Assembly (NCBI GenBank): GCA_910577655.1
Contig: CAJTOW010000001.1
Location: 6,636 to 70,635 of the forward strand
Origin: an uncultured Lachnospiraceae bacterium
GTDB taxonomy: Bacteria > Bacillota > Clostridia > Lachnospirales > Lachnospiraceae
DNA: 64,000 nucleotides
Direction of reading: 5' to 3'
The position numbers and the translations under genes were made by a program. The notes below the pieces were generated by a model that saw only the letters and a program-made list of their open reading frames with translations, did no database searches and was not told the origin of the DNA. Shown here piece by piece: positions 33,715 to 42,164 of this stretch (positions within the stretch are counted from its first letter, which is position 1; each line of letters starts with the position of its first letter).

Positions 33715-35055
33715 ATGATTAACGTAATAAAGCGGGACGGTGAGATTGCGGAGTTTCAACTCAGCAAGATCACCAGTGCGATCACAAAGGCCTTCAAAGC
33801 CACAGAGACCGATTTTAATAATGAGATCCTGGAGCTTCTGGCACTGCGGGTGACAGCAGATTTCCAGGGGAAGATGGAGGACGGGAGTATTTCCGTGGAG
33901 CAGATCCAGGACAGTGTGGAGCACGTGCTGGAGCAGACCGGCTACACGGATGTGGCAAAGGCCTATATTCTCTACCGGAAGCAGCGGGAGCGGATCCGGA
34001 ATATGCATACGACGATTCTGGATTACCGGGACGTGGTGAACCGCTATGTACTGAGCGGTCAAAGACGGGAGGATGATCCCCCGGTCTATTCGGTGGGCGG
34101 TCTGATCCTGAGCAATTCCGGTGCGGTCACAGAGCAGTACTGGCTGTCGGAAATCTATGATTCCGAGATTGCTGATGCCCACAGAAGCGGTAAGATTCAC
34201 ATTCATGATCTGTCCATGCTGACTGGCTGCAGCTGCAGCTGGTCCCTGAAAAAGCTTCTCAGGGAGGGACTGTGCGGTGTGGAGGGAATGGTTGCCTGCG
34301 CACCGGCCAGACATCTGGCGGCTCTCTGCAACCAGATGGTGAATTTCCTTGGTATCATGCAGAATGAATGGGCAGGGGCCCAGTCCTTTGCTTCCTTTGA
34401 CACGTATCTGGCCCCTTTTGTAAAGGCGGACCAGATGAGTGACAATGAGGTGAAGAGCTGCATGGAATCCTTCATCTATGGAATCAATATTCCCAGCCGG
34501 TGGGGAAGTCAGGCTCCTTGTGTACATATCGGACTGGACAAGGTGGTTCCGCAGCAGCTGCAAAATGTCGCGGCTGTAATCGGAGGCAGGGAGCAGGAGT
34601 TCTGTTATGGGGACTGCCAGACGGAGCTGGAACGGATCGGTCAGGCTGTCCGGGAGGTGCTGGAGGCCGGTGATGCGGCCGGTATGCCATTCCCCTACCC
34701 GGTTGTGGAGACAAGGGAGATACCTGAAAATACGGGAAGCATTGGAAGCGTCAGCATCCCTCTGGGACAAGAGCTGCTTTCCCGGGATAAGGCGCAGTTC
34801 CTGGAAGAGCTTGGAGAGAGGCTGGATCTGGCCGGACGCTCCCTTCAGGTGAAGCGTGAGATACTGGAGGTATTTTTGAAAGGGGGGCTATATCCCTATA
34901 CCTGGCGGTACCTGGGAACTCTTAAGAACCATAGATCCGGGATTTGTCTGACTGATTGTCAGGAACTGGAGCAGTCGCAGAAGGAAGCTTTGTGTGACTG
35001 GGCACGGGACTATCTGGGGCAGAGGCTGCCTGGATGTACATACCTTGTGAAATGA
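33715..35055 (+). CDS. shortened anaerobic ribonucleotide reductase-like protein lacking the catalytic and glycyl-radical regions
   Basis: A 446-residue relative of NrdD, which is normally about 700 residues. It keeps an ATP-cone (1-95, INVIKRDGEIAEFQLSKI), then IHIHDLSMLTGC, NQMVNFLGIMQNEWAGAQ, IPSRWGSQAP and FCYGDCQTELERI. After PFPYPVVETREIP the part of NrdD with the active-site cysteine (usually followed by CCRL) is missing. It resumes at SLQVKREILEVF and GLYPYTWRYLGTL and ends without the Zn-binding cysteines or the terminal glycyl-radical loop. The frame is clean over 1.3 kb and followed by a strong terminator, so it is a maintained gene rather than fresh debris. It cannot be a classical reductase. 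No NrdG activase is adjacent. A regulatory nucleotide sensor is one possibility. Confidence 0.75.
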   Translation: MINVIKRDGEIAEFQLSKITSAITKAFKATETDFNNEILELLALRVTADFQGKMEDGSISVEQIQDSVEHVLEQTGYTDVAKAYILYRKQRERIRNMHTTILDYRDVVNRYVLSGQRREDDPPVYSVGGLILSNSGAVTEQYWLSEIYDSEIADAHRSGKIHIHDLSMLTGCSCSWSLKKLLREGLCGVEGMVACAPARHLAALCNQMVNFLGIMQNEWAGAQSFASFDTYLAPFVKADQMSDNEVKSCMESFIYGINIPSRWGSQAPCVHIGLDKVVPQQLQNVAAVIGGREQEFCYGDCQTELERIGQAVREVLEAGDAAGMPFPYPVVETREIPENTGSIGSVSIPLGQELLSRDKAQFLEELGERLDLAGRSLQVKREILEVFLKGGLYPYTWRYLGTLKNHRSGICLTDCQELEQSQKEALCDWARDYLGQRLPGCTYLVK

Positions 35056-35071
35056 AAAAGGACCGTTAACA

Positions 35072-35143
35072 CAGAAAAGGGGCTTCGGGAAAATGGCTCC
35101 CTGTCCGTGAGCAGGGGAGCATTTTCCCCAAGCCCCTTTTCTG
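35072..35143 (+). terminator. large terminator hairpin after the NrdD-like gene
   Basis: CAGAAAAGGGGCTT...GGGAAAATG pairs with CATTTTCCCC...AAGCCCCTTTTCTG. The stem exceeds 25 bp, with CTCCCTG/CAGGGGAG inside. Confidence 0.8.
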
Positions 35144-35149
35144 TATGCT

Positions 35150-35334
35150 AGAGTGTGTCTGAAAATTCATTCCCGCCATCTCCACAAGGGACGCCTTCGG
35201 TGTGCACGCCCCACTTTGCGGTATATTTGGGCCAAATTCAGGTTACATAGCCCACTATGCGCCCTTCATTTGGCCCCAATCTCCCACAAACTGTTGACGC
35301 ACATCTGCCAGAAAGCAATTTTCAGACACACTCT
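35150..35334. mobile_element. 185-bp MITE-like element with 18-bp perfect terminal inverted repeats
   Basis: The ends AGAGTGTGTCTGAAAATT and AATTTTCAGACACACTCT are perfect inverted repeats. The interior has no credible gene. A matching end occurs at 80-97. No target duplication is obvious. It lies exactly at the junction between housekeeping genes and the catabolic island. Confidence 0.75.
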
Positions 35335-35353
35335 GGGGTGAACGGCTGTATTG

Positions 35354-36151
35354 TTATACGTTTCCACCAAGGGTGGCGCCCATATCAGCTACAATGTATT
35401 CGCCAGTCAGCATGTTGCAGCAGTCGGATGCAAGGAACAGCGCAAGTGCCGCGATCTCCTCCACGGTGCCGAATCTTCTTAAAGGAATTCCTTTCAGTTT
35501 CTTGTCCTTGAAGGCAGGATCGTCCAGCTGCGCGGCATTCAGGGCGGTTCTTACATAGCCGGGACAGATGGCGTTCACCGAGATCCCGTAACGTCCCCAT
35601 TCCCATGCCATTGATTTGGTAAGATTGATGGCACCGGCCTTGGAGGCGCCGTAGGTGGAGAGCTGGTTGTTGCCCTTGACACCGCCGATGGAGCACATGT
35701 TGATGATTTTTCCGCCATGTCCCTGGGCGATCATCTGTTTTGCCGCGATCTGGGAACCAAAATAAACACTCTTTAAATTGGAATCCATGACCCGGTAATA
35801 TTCCTCTTCCGTCATGTCAGTCAGTCTCTTTGTGATGGCAACACCGGCATTGTTGATCATAATATCAACGGTTCCGTATTTTTCCACGGTTTTGTCGATC
35901 AGGTTCTGGATCTCACTTATGTTCTGCACATCTGTTTTGATTCCGTATGCCTCTCCGCCCATTTCGATGACTTCACCTGCGACGGCATCACAGTCATCCT
36001 GGTGACGGCTGGTGATCACTACCTTTGCCCCATGATAGGCAAGTGCCATAACGATTCCATATCCAAGGCCCTTGGTTCCGCCGGTGACAATGGCAACCTT
36101 TCCGGTCAGATCAAAGGAAGGCATTTTAAAAGGTACTTTCTCTGCATTCAT
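35354..36151 (-). CDS. SDR family oxidoreductase (FabG/gluconate-dehydrogenase type)
   Basis: A 265-residue classical SDR: TGGTKGLG (23-30), NNAG, serine in NMCSIGG, YGASK and CPGYVRTAL. It likely oxidises or reduces a hydroxyl group of the island's substrate with NAD(P). I chose the ATG at 36151 because AAGGAGG lies 7 bases upstream; a longer frame upstream lacks a ribosome site. A near-perfect sigma-54 promoter lies at 36198-36214, facing this gene, so it belongs to the same regulon as the phosphotriesterase operon transcribed the other way. Confidence 0.88.
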   Translation of the reverse strand: MNAEKVPFKMPSFDLTGKVAIVTGGTKGLGYGIVMALAYHGAKVVITSRHQDDCDAVAGEVIEMGGEAYGIKTDVQNISEIQNLIDKTVEKYGTVDIMINNAGVAITKRLTDMTEEEYYRVMDSNLKSVYFGSQIAAKQMIAQGHGGKIINMCSIGGVKGNNQLSTYGASKAGAINLTKSMAWEWGRYGISVNAICPGYVRTALNAAQLDDPAFKDKKLKGIPLRRFGTVEEIAALALFLASDCCNMLTGEYIVADMGATLGGNV

Positions 36152-36197
36152 AGCTGTATCCTCCTTGTTATAAATGATTATCTTCATTTTATTATAC

Positions 36198-36214
36198 AGC
36201 AATAACCGTGCCAA
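36198..36214 (-). promoter_or_regulatory. sigma-54 (-24/-12) promoter of the SDR gene
   Basis: On the minus strand the sequence reads TTGGCACGGTTATTGCT, an exact fit to the RpoN consensus with GG and GC separated by 10 bases, about 50 bases upstream of the start codon. Confidence 0.85.
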
Positions 36215-36258
36215 CGTATATCTGTCAGATATGTTCTGATACTGCGGAACGGAAGTTG

Positions 36259-36289
36259 GCAACAGTCCAGACAATCCCTGAACTGTTAT
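36259..36289. repeat. dispersed inverted-repeat element between divergent sigma-54 promoters
   Basis: GCAACAGTCCAG and CTGAACTGTTAT arms with two mismatches around ACAATCC. It occupies the intergenic region between the SDR and DUF1097 genes. In the rest of 36290-36486 I see AT-rich sequence including TGAAAATTTTCA at 36431-36442, possibly an activator site. Confidence 0.6.
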
Positions 36290-36486
36290 GGGAGTTACGT
36301 TATCGTCCGCCGGATACTGGTGAACAGTAATGGGCCTCCGGACATGCTGTGGGACGGTTTATGTTGTTTTATTATCAGACAATCCAGGGGAAATTGTTCT
36401 ATAAAAAAACAGAAATCCGGAGCCGACAGATGAAAATTTTCAGTCAGAACACCGGTTTCCGTGGGACATCGTGGAAAATGAAAATT

Positions 36487-36503
36487 TTGGTATGAAATTT
36501 GCT
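36487..36503 (+). promoter_or_regulatory. sigma-54 promoter of the DUF1097-phosphotriesterase operon
   Basis: TTGGTATGAAATTTGCT has GG and GC with a 10-base spacer and the TTTGCT -12 element; one mismatch (T for C) in the -24 box. It lies 130 bases before the first gene. Confidence 0.75.
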
Positions 36504-36632
36504 TAATAATTAATCACAATCATGATTCTGCAGAAATCGGACTTGTAGTGTGTCAAATTATAATGGTCCGGGGGATTTCCGGACTGGTGCGTTAAAAAAA
36601 TAACGATTGTTGCAAGAAAGGATAATAACTTT

Positions 36633-37139
36633 ATGAGTAAAAAAGCTGCTGTGTTTTTTGCGGTCTGGACATCCTTCTGGTGTTCTGTGTTTAATTACGT
36701 CTATATGATGATACCGGCCCTGAAGGGACATCCATGGATCATGTTTATATGTCTGGCGGTCTTTTTCGGTATGGGGAGCACGGTGAAGGATGTGCCCGTT
36801 CTTATGGCAAGTGCCATGTGCGGCGTGTTCTGGGGGCAGGTGGATCTGTTCCTTATGACACTGGGGGCATTTGGCATGTTATGGGGAGGATTTTTCCCGA
36901 TTTTTGTGGGAACGGTCATAACGATGATCCTTCACATCAATTATTTGTGTAATACACCGGTGAGGGCCGTGCCGATTATTTTTGCAGGGGTAGCACTGAC
37001 ATTTGCCTGCCAGATTGGGTTCCTGGACGTGGAAAATATTCTGGGACTGGCACTTAGCATGCTGTTTGGCCTGGTTCTCTGCGGTGTATGTGCCTGGGGG
37101 CAGGCATTGGGAATAAACAAATATCCTATCGAGGTATAA
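36633..37139 (+). CDS. DUF1097-type small membrane protein
   Basis: A 168-residue protein with about five hydrophobic helices and little soluble sequence; the segment HPWIMFICLAVFFGMGS fits DUF1097. It is first in a sigma-54 operon and lies 28 bases before the phosphotriesterase-family gene. It could take part in uptake of the compound hydrolysed by that enzyme. Function of the family is not established. Confidence 0.65.
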   Translation: MSKKAAVFFAVWTSFWCSVFNYVYMMIPALKGHPWIMFICLAVFFGMGSTVKDVPVLMASAMCGVFWGQVDLFLMTLGAFGMLWGGFFPIFVGTVITMILHINYLCNTPVRAVPIIFAGVALTFACQIGFLDVENILGLALSMLFGLVLCGVCAWGQALGINKYPIEV

Positions 37140-37167
37140 AATCAATTAAAAGAAAGGAAGTAAAAGT

Positions 37168-38151
37168 ATGGGGAAGACAATCAACACAGTACTGGGGCCG
37201 GTAGAAGCGGAGGATCTCGGAAAGACTCTGATGCATGAGCATCTGATCTATGGATTCTGTGGATTTCAGGGAGATTATACCCTGGGAGGATTTGACGAGT
37301 TAAACTGCATCAAAGAAAACATGAAATGGCTCAGGCCGTTAAAGGAAAAGTATGGTTTTAAGACAATTGTTGACGCCACAAACAATGAATGCGGGCGTGA
37401 TCCTTTCTTCCTGGCGAAGATGGCAACGGTTCTGGATCTGAATATCATCTGCTCTACCGGTTATTATTATGAACCGGCCAGCGCGTTCATGTACTGGAAA
37501 TTCCGGAGCGGATTTGCCGATGTGGAGACGGAAATTTATGAGATGATGAAGACAGAGCTGACAAAAGGGATCGGAAATACAGGCATTAAGGCTGGTGTTA
37601 TGAAGCTTGCTTCCAGTGCAGGAGCGATCCAGCCCTTTGAGGAGAAGTTCTTCAGGGCAGCGGCACGTGTGAATGCAGAAACAGGATTCCCGATTATCAC
37701 TCATACGGAAGCAGGGACCATGGGACCGGAGCAGGCGAAGCTTCTGATCGACAATGGTGCAGATCCCAGGGATATCGCTATTGGACATATGTGCGGCAAT
37801 ACGGATGTGGATTACCATGAGAGGGTACTCCAGCAGGGGGTATTTGATGCCTTTGACCGCTTCGGTCTGGAGGGCGATCTCTTCCATACTCCTACGGATG
37901 GGGAGCGCTGTGACGTCATTGCCGCGCTGCTGAAAAAGGGATATGAGGACCAGATTCTGATGAGTCACGATTCCGTTACGGTAGAGCTGGGACGTCCCCG
38001 TCCGGTACCGAAGGATGATCTGGACTTTATGGCCCACGCCAATATCCTGAATATTCCCGGCAGGGTAATTCCCATGCTGAAGGAGCGGGGAGTAACCGAC
38101 GCACAGATCGGGAAAATCTTTGTTACAAATCCTGCAAAGCTTCTTGGATGA
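37168..38151 (+). CDS. phosphotriesterase-family metal hydrolase, lactonase candidate
   Basis: A 327-residue TIM-barrel amidohydrolase with the binuclear metal ligands of the PTE/PLL family: H23-x-H25 (MHEH), the carbamylated lysine K146 (VMKLAS), H179 (THTEAG), H207 (GHMCGN) and D268 (SHDSV). Natural members of the family are mostly lactonases or cleave carboxylate esters and amides, not organophosphates. In this island a lactonase would open a gamma- or delta-lactone to a hydroxyacid, which fits the two hydroxyacyl-CoA dehydratases. The substrate is inferred only from context. Confidence 0.85.
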   Translation: MGKTINTVLGPVEAEDLGKTLMHEHLIYGFCGFQGDYTLGGFDELNCIKENMKWLRPLKEKYGFKTIVDATNNECGRDPFFLAKMATVLDLNIICSTGYYYEPASAFMYWKFRSGFADVETEIYEMMKTELTKGIGNTGIKAGVMKLASSAGAIQPFEEKFFRAAARVNAETGFPIITHTEAGTMGPEQAKLLIDNGADPRDIAIGHMCGNTDVDYHERVLQQGVFDAFDRFGLEGDLFHTPTDGERCDVIAALLKKGYEDQILMSHDSVTVELGRPRPVPKDDLDFMAHANILNIPGRVIPMLKERGVTDAQIGKIFVTNPAKLLG

Positions 38152-38173
38152 TCAATTGAAAAGTTCTGGCAAC

Positions 38174-38204
38174 GTAACAGTCCGGAGTGTGTCTGGGCTG
38201 TTGC
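38174..38204. repeat. dispersed inverted-repeat element
   Basis: A degenerate copy: GTAACAGTCC and GGGCTGTTGC arms. It follows the phosphotriesterase gene and precedes its terminator. Confidence 0.5.
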
Positions 38205-38215
38205 AGGTTTCGCAG

Positions 38216-38258
38216 GAGAAAACCCCTGGAGGGCTGTTCCAGGGGTTTTCTCTTGTTT
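38216..38258 (+). terminator. terminator of the phosphotriesterase operon
   Basis: GAGAAAACCCCTGGA and TCCAGGGGTTTTCTC form a perfect 15-base stem followed by TTGTTTT. Confidence 0.9.
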
Positions 38259-38276
38259 TCAGCAAGCATTCAGTGG

Positions 38277-38305
38277 TTCACAAGTAATTTAAAATATGAT
38301 AAAAT
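38277..38305 (+). promoter_or_regulatory. sigma-A-like promoter of the sigma-54 activator gene
   Basis: TTCACA and TAAAAT with a 17-base spacer, about 80 bases upstream of the activator start. The -35 box is imperfect. No -24/-12 element is seen here, so the activator is probably made independently of sigma-54. Confidence 0.45.
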
Positions 38306-38384
38306 AATAACAGTTTTATAAAAAATATTTCAGATAACAATTTCCATTAATATACAGGAGAAATCAGGAGGCGGGTGCAGGATT

Positions 38385-39773
38385 ATGATGCCGGAGGAGT
38401 ACAGAAAGCTGTTCAGGAATGAGTTGTTCCGTGAGATTATGGACGATATTGCAGATGTTGTGATGGTCATCGATAAGGAGACTTACATAGTATATGTAAA
38501 CCATGCATATGAGAAAACCTTTAACAGGAAGGTGGAGCAGATCATAGGAAAAAAACTCTGTGATATTGAGGAAGAGAACACTCCTGCCATCCAGGCGCTG
38601 AAAACAGGAACCACCCTGATCCATGAGACCGGATATCTGAAATCCGCCAATATGGATTCAGTCGGGATATCCTATCCGATCCGGTATCATGGAGAGATCG
38701 TGGGAGGCGTATCTGTTTTTAATAATACTGCAGAATATGTCAAGCTTGTGTCAAAACTCCAGCGGACAAAGGAAATGAACCGCTATCTGGAAGAACAGCT
38801 TGACAGCTGTGTGACGGCCCAGCAGGCCAGAGAGTTTGTCACGGTAAATCCCCATATGAAGCATGTCCTGGGACTCGCCGTCCGTGTGGCGAAATCCTCC
38901 GCCAATGTTCTGATCCGCGGCGAGAGCGGGGTGGGAAAAGAAATTATGGCGAAAATCATCCACAGCAACAGCCAGAGGTGTGACGGGCCTTTTGTAAAAG
39001 TAAACTGTGCGGCGATTCCGGACAATCTTTTGGAGAGCGAGCTGTTCGGTTATGTGGGAGGCGCTTTTACAGGCGCCAGAAAAGAGGGAAAGGCCGGAAA
39101 GTTCGAGCTTGCCCAGAACGGTACCATCTTTCTGGACGAGATTGGGGATATGGCCCTTAATATGCAGGTTAAGTTACTACGGGTGCTTCAGGAACGGGAG
39201 GTGGAACGGATCGGAGGTTCCGGTCCTATCCGCCTGGATGTCAGGATTGTGGCTGCAACCAACCAGAATCTGGAGGAACAGATCAAACTGGGCAAATTCA
39301 GGCAGGATCTTTATTTCCGGCTGAATGTGATTGAGCTCAAGGTTACTCCCCTGCGTGCCAGAAAAGAAGATATTCCAATCCTGGTACACCATCTGATCAG
39401 GAAGATAACGGGAGAAAATATCAATGTAGATCCCAGAGTGATGACCTGTCTGAATTCCTACGACTGGCCCGGAAATGTCCGGGAGCTGCAGAATGTGATC
39501 GAACATGCCTGCATTATGCGGGATGATAACCTGATTGATGTCTATGCCCTGCCGCAGTATCTGTGGTCCGCCAACGATATGGATGCACCGCGGCCCAAAG
39601 AAATGAACTACAATCTGAAAGATATGACAGAAATCCTGGAAAAGGATCTGATTCAGAAAGCATTGAGAAAATATTCCAACAAGACGGAGGCGATCCAGAA
39701 ACTTGGAATATCCAGAAGCTCTTTCTATGACAAAATAAAGAAATATGGAATTGATGTGGAAGATACAGAGTAA
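38385..39773 (+). CDS. sigma-54-dependent activator (PAS-AAA-Fis HTH)
   Basis: A 462-residue enhancer-binding protein. An N-terminal PAS sensor (about 12-118) with DVVMVIDKETYIVYVNHAY is followed by an AAA+ domain with Walker A GESGVGKE (179-186), the sigma-54 contact loop GAFTGA (226-231) and Walker B TIFLDEIGD, and a C-terminal Fis-type helix-turn-helix (KTEAIQKLGISRSSFYDKI). The PAS domain, rather than a receiver domain, suggests direct sensing of a small ligand, plausibly the pathway substrate. It stands alone between the phosphotriesterase operon and the main operon, and five matching promoters lie around it. Confidence 0.95.
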   Translation: MMPEEYRKLFRNELFREIMDDIADVVMVIDKETYIVYVNHAYEKTFNRKVEQIIGKKLCDIEEENTPAIQALKTGTTLIHETGYLKSANMDSVGISYPIRYHGEIVGGVSVFNNTAEYVKLVSKLQRTKEMNRYLEEQLDSCVTAQQAREFVTVNPHMKHVLGLAVRVAKSSANVLIRGESGVGKEIMAKIIHSNSQRCDGPFVKVNCAAIPDNLLESELFGYVGGAFTGARKEGKAGKFELAQNGTIFLDEIGDMALNMQVKLLRVLQEREVERIGGSGPIRLDVRIVAATNQNLEEQIKLGKFRQDLYFRLNVIELKVTPLRARKEDIPILVHHLIRKITGENINVDPRVMTCLNSYDWPGNVRELQNVIEHACIMRDDNLIDVYALPQYLWSANDMDAPRPKEMNYNLKDMTEILEKDLIQKALRKYSNKTEAIQKLGISRSSFYDKIKKYGIDVEDTE

Positions 39774-39850
39774 ATCTCCGAATGCTTCCCGGCCTCCTTT
39801 TCACACAGCTGAAGCGGCAGCCATACAGATCAATATAAATGAAAACAGAA

Positions 39851-39894
39851 CAACCCTGGACAATAAAGAACCCGTTTTCTTATTGCCCGGGGTT
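39851..39894. terminator. hairpin terminator after the activator gene
   Basis: CAACCCTGGACAATAA and TTATTGCCCGGGGTTG pair with two mismatches. A second small hairpin, CGGCCT/AGGCCG (39971-39988), lies just before the next sigma-54 promoter. Confidence 0.6.
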
Positions 39895-40005
39895 GTTTGT
39901 ATGAATAACGTACAGATTTCCGGATAAAAATCCCCCAATATTTGAAAAAAAGACAAAATCACACAAAAAGCGGCCTGAAATAAGGCCGTTTCGGAATGAA
40001 AAAAT

Positions 40006-40022
40006 TTGGCACACAAATTGCT
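40006..40022 (+). promoter_or_regulatory. sigma-54 promoter of the main catabolic operon
   Basis: TTGGCACACAAATTGCT fits the RpoN consensus exactly, with the GG-N10-GC spacing, 44 bases before the old-yellow-enzyme gene. Confidence 0.9.
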
Positions 40023-40066
40023 ATAAATATAAGATATACAGAACAAAAAAGAGAGGAAGGGATGCC

Positions 40067-42136
40067 ATGAAACTGGCGTTATCTCCCGGCTTTATAGGTA
40101 CATGCAGGATCAGGAACCGTTTTGTCATGCCTGCCGCAAATCTGGGATGGTGCACGGACGGGTTTGTTTCGGAAAAAGTGGTTTCTTTCTATCAGAAGCG
40201 GGCCAGAGGCGGAACCGGACTGATCATAGCCGGGGCAGCAGGTGTCGATCCGGTGAGGATCAACCGGGCGGGCATGATGCAGATCTGTGATGACCGGTTT
40301 ATTCCGGCCATGGAGCGGCTGGTCCGGGCAGTACACAAAGAGGATGGGAAGATATTTCTTCAGCTTATGCATGCAGGAGCTTATGCAGGACAGGAAGAGC
40401 ATGGCGGTCTGCCGGCCGTGGCGCCTTCCCGGTATTTCTGTAATTTTACCAGGGAAACCACGGAGGAATTAACGAAAGCAGGGATCAGTCAGATCATATC
40501 CTGGTTCCGGGATGGAGCCGTGAGAGCACAGAAAGCCGGTTTTGACGGAATCGAGCTGATCGGAAGTGCCGGATACCTGATTGCGGAGTTTCTCTCAGGG
40601 GCGACCAACAAACGGCAGGACGAATACGGAGGAACGATTTCTGGACGGGGCAGATTCTTAATGGATGTCATAGATGCCGTCCGGGAGGGTGTGGGAGAAG
40701 ACTATCCTGTCATTCTGCGGTTATCCGGATCGGATATGATTCCGGAGGGCAACGGACCGGAGGAACTGGCAGCCATTGCAAAGGCTGTCGGAAATCATGT
40801 GGATGCCCTGAATATTACGGGGGGATGGCACGAATCGCAGGTTCCCCAGATCACCTACCATGTTCCCAGAGGAATGTATCTTTATCTGGCAAAGGCAGTG
40901 AAGGAACTGGTGGACATTCCGGTGATCGGCTGCAACCGGCTGGATGCGGAAAGCGCTGCGGATGCCGTGGAACAGGGCTGCTGTGATATGGTGGGAGTCC
41001 TCCGGGGTCTGATTGCGGATCCGGATCTGGTGAACAAATACAAGGCAGGAGAAACGGATGCCATCCGGCCTTGCTTGGGCTGCAACCAGCAGTGTCTGGA
41101 ACGGATTTTTTCCGGAGAGCCGCTGGCGTGTACGGTGAATCCCTTTGTGGGAAGGGAAGCGGAAAGCCTGCGGTTAAGACAGGAAGGGAAAAAGATACTG
41201 GTCATCGGCGCGGGGATCAGCGGGATGGTATATGCGGCCCTCAATGCTGTGCGCAACCGTGTCACGGTCTGGGAGAAAGACCTGCATTACGGAGGTGCGG
41301 CCAGAGCAGTCGCAAAGCTTCCGGACCGGGAGGATGTAAGGGACTATCTGGATTATCTGTTCCGGCGGTGTATCTCACTTGGAGTTGTCTTCAAATGGGA
41401 AAAGGAAGGATGTCCGGAGGAACTGAAGACACTGCTGGACAATAGGATATTTGACCAGATTGTCATAGCAGTGGGAAGCTCCATGGATATGTCCGGATAC
41501 CGGACAGAGACGAGCCAGCCTGCCTCCGGATGCCGGTCAGAAGAAACACCGCTTGTTCTGACAGCCGGACAGGCGATACTGGCAGAGGAACTGAAGGGAA
41601 GGCATATCGTCATTGCTGGATCCGGCTACAAGGCGGTCCAGACAGCACAATATTGTGCCCTTGCCAGGAAAAAAGGAGATAGGGAAAAAGCATTTTTAGA
41701 TAGATTTATTCCAGAGCATTCCGGATTCGCCAGCCATGTTATGGGCTGGAAGGACAGCACCGTAACTTTGTTGGGATGGGAAAAGAGGATTGGCAGTGGA
41801 TTTGGTAAAAGCACCCGCTGGATCATGCTGAAAGAGACTGAGCGGCAGGGTATTTTTATAGAACTGGATGCGGCGGCAGAAAAAATCTGCCGGGGCAGAA
41901 TCGTCTACCGGACAGGAGATGTGAGAAAAGAGATTCCCTGCGATCTGATGGTCATCTGTCAGGGCTGGAAGGCTAATGAGGATTTTGACAGCATGAAAGC
42001 AGAATATACAGACCGGCTGGTTCTGATCGGAGATGCCAGAAGACCGGGGAGAATCACGGAGGCAGTAAAGGATGCTTTTACAGCAGCAATTATGTTACAG
42101 TTCACGGGACAAGAAAATACATACCGTGGACAGTAA
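40067..42136 (+). CDS. NADH:flavin oxidoreductase of the 2,4-dienoyl-CoA reductase / BaiCD-BaiH type
   Basis: A 689-residue FMN, [4Fe-4S] and FAD enzyme. The N-terminal old-yellow-enzyme barrel (1-320) includes LMHAGAYAG and GFDGIELIGSAGYLIAEFLS. The cluster ligands follow as C336-x2-C339-x3-C343-x11-C355. The C-terminal part is an NAD(P)-binding flavoprotein with VIGAGISGMVYA. Family members reduce conjugated dienoyl-CoA (FadH) or 3-oxo-4-ene steroid CoA esters (BaiCD/BaiH). Here it may reduce a dienoyl- or enone-type intermediate. First gene of a long operon; 28 bases separate it from the acyl-CoA dehydrogenase start. Confidence 0.9.
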   Translation: MKLALSPGFIGTCRIRNRFVMPAANLGWCTDGFVSEKVVSFYQKRARGGTGLIIAGAAGVDPVRINRAGMMQICDDRFIPAMERLVRAVHKEDGKIFLQLMHAGAYAGQEEHGGLPAVAPSRYFCNFTRETTEELTKAGISQIISWFRDGAVRAQKAGFDGIELIGSAGYLIAEFLSGATNKRQDEYGGTISGRGRFLMDVIDAVREGVGEDYPVILRLSGSDMIPEGNGPEELAAIAKAVGNHVDALNITGGWHESQVPQITYHVPRGMYLYLAKAVKELVDIPVIGCNRLDAESAADAVEQGCCDMVGVLRGLIADPDLVNKYKAGETDAIRPCLGCNQQCLERIFSGEPLACTVNPFVGREAESLRLRQEGKKILVIGAGISGMVYAALNAVRNRVTVWEKDLHYGGAARAVAKLPDREDVRDYLDYLFRRCISLGVVFKWEKEGCPEELKTLLDNRIFDQIVIAVGSSMDMSGYRTETSQPASGCRSEETPLVLTAGQAILAEELKGRHIVIAGSGYKAVQTAQYCALARKKGDREKAFLDRFIPEHSGFASHVMGWKDSTVTLLGWEKRIGSGFGKSTRWIMLKETERQGIFIELDAAAEKICRGRIVYRTGDVRKEIPCDLMVICQGWKANEDFDSMKAEYTDRLVLIGDARRPGRITEAVKDAFTAAIMLQFTGQENTYRGQ

Positions 42137-42164
42137 CACAATTATTTAAATGAGGAGGTTAGCG

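Noticed and set aside
33106..34770. 554-codon frame on the minus strand opposite hflX and the NrdD-like gene
   Set aside because: It spans two well-supported genes on the other strand, contains no motif and starts without a ribosome site.
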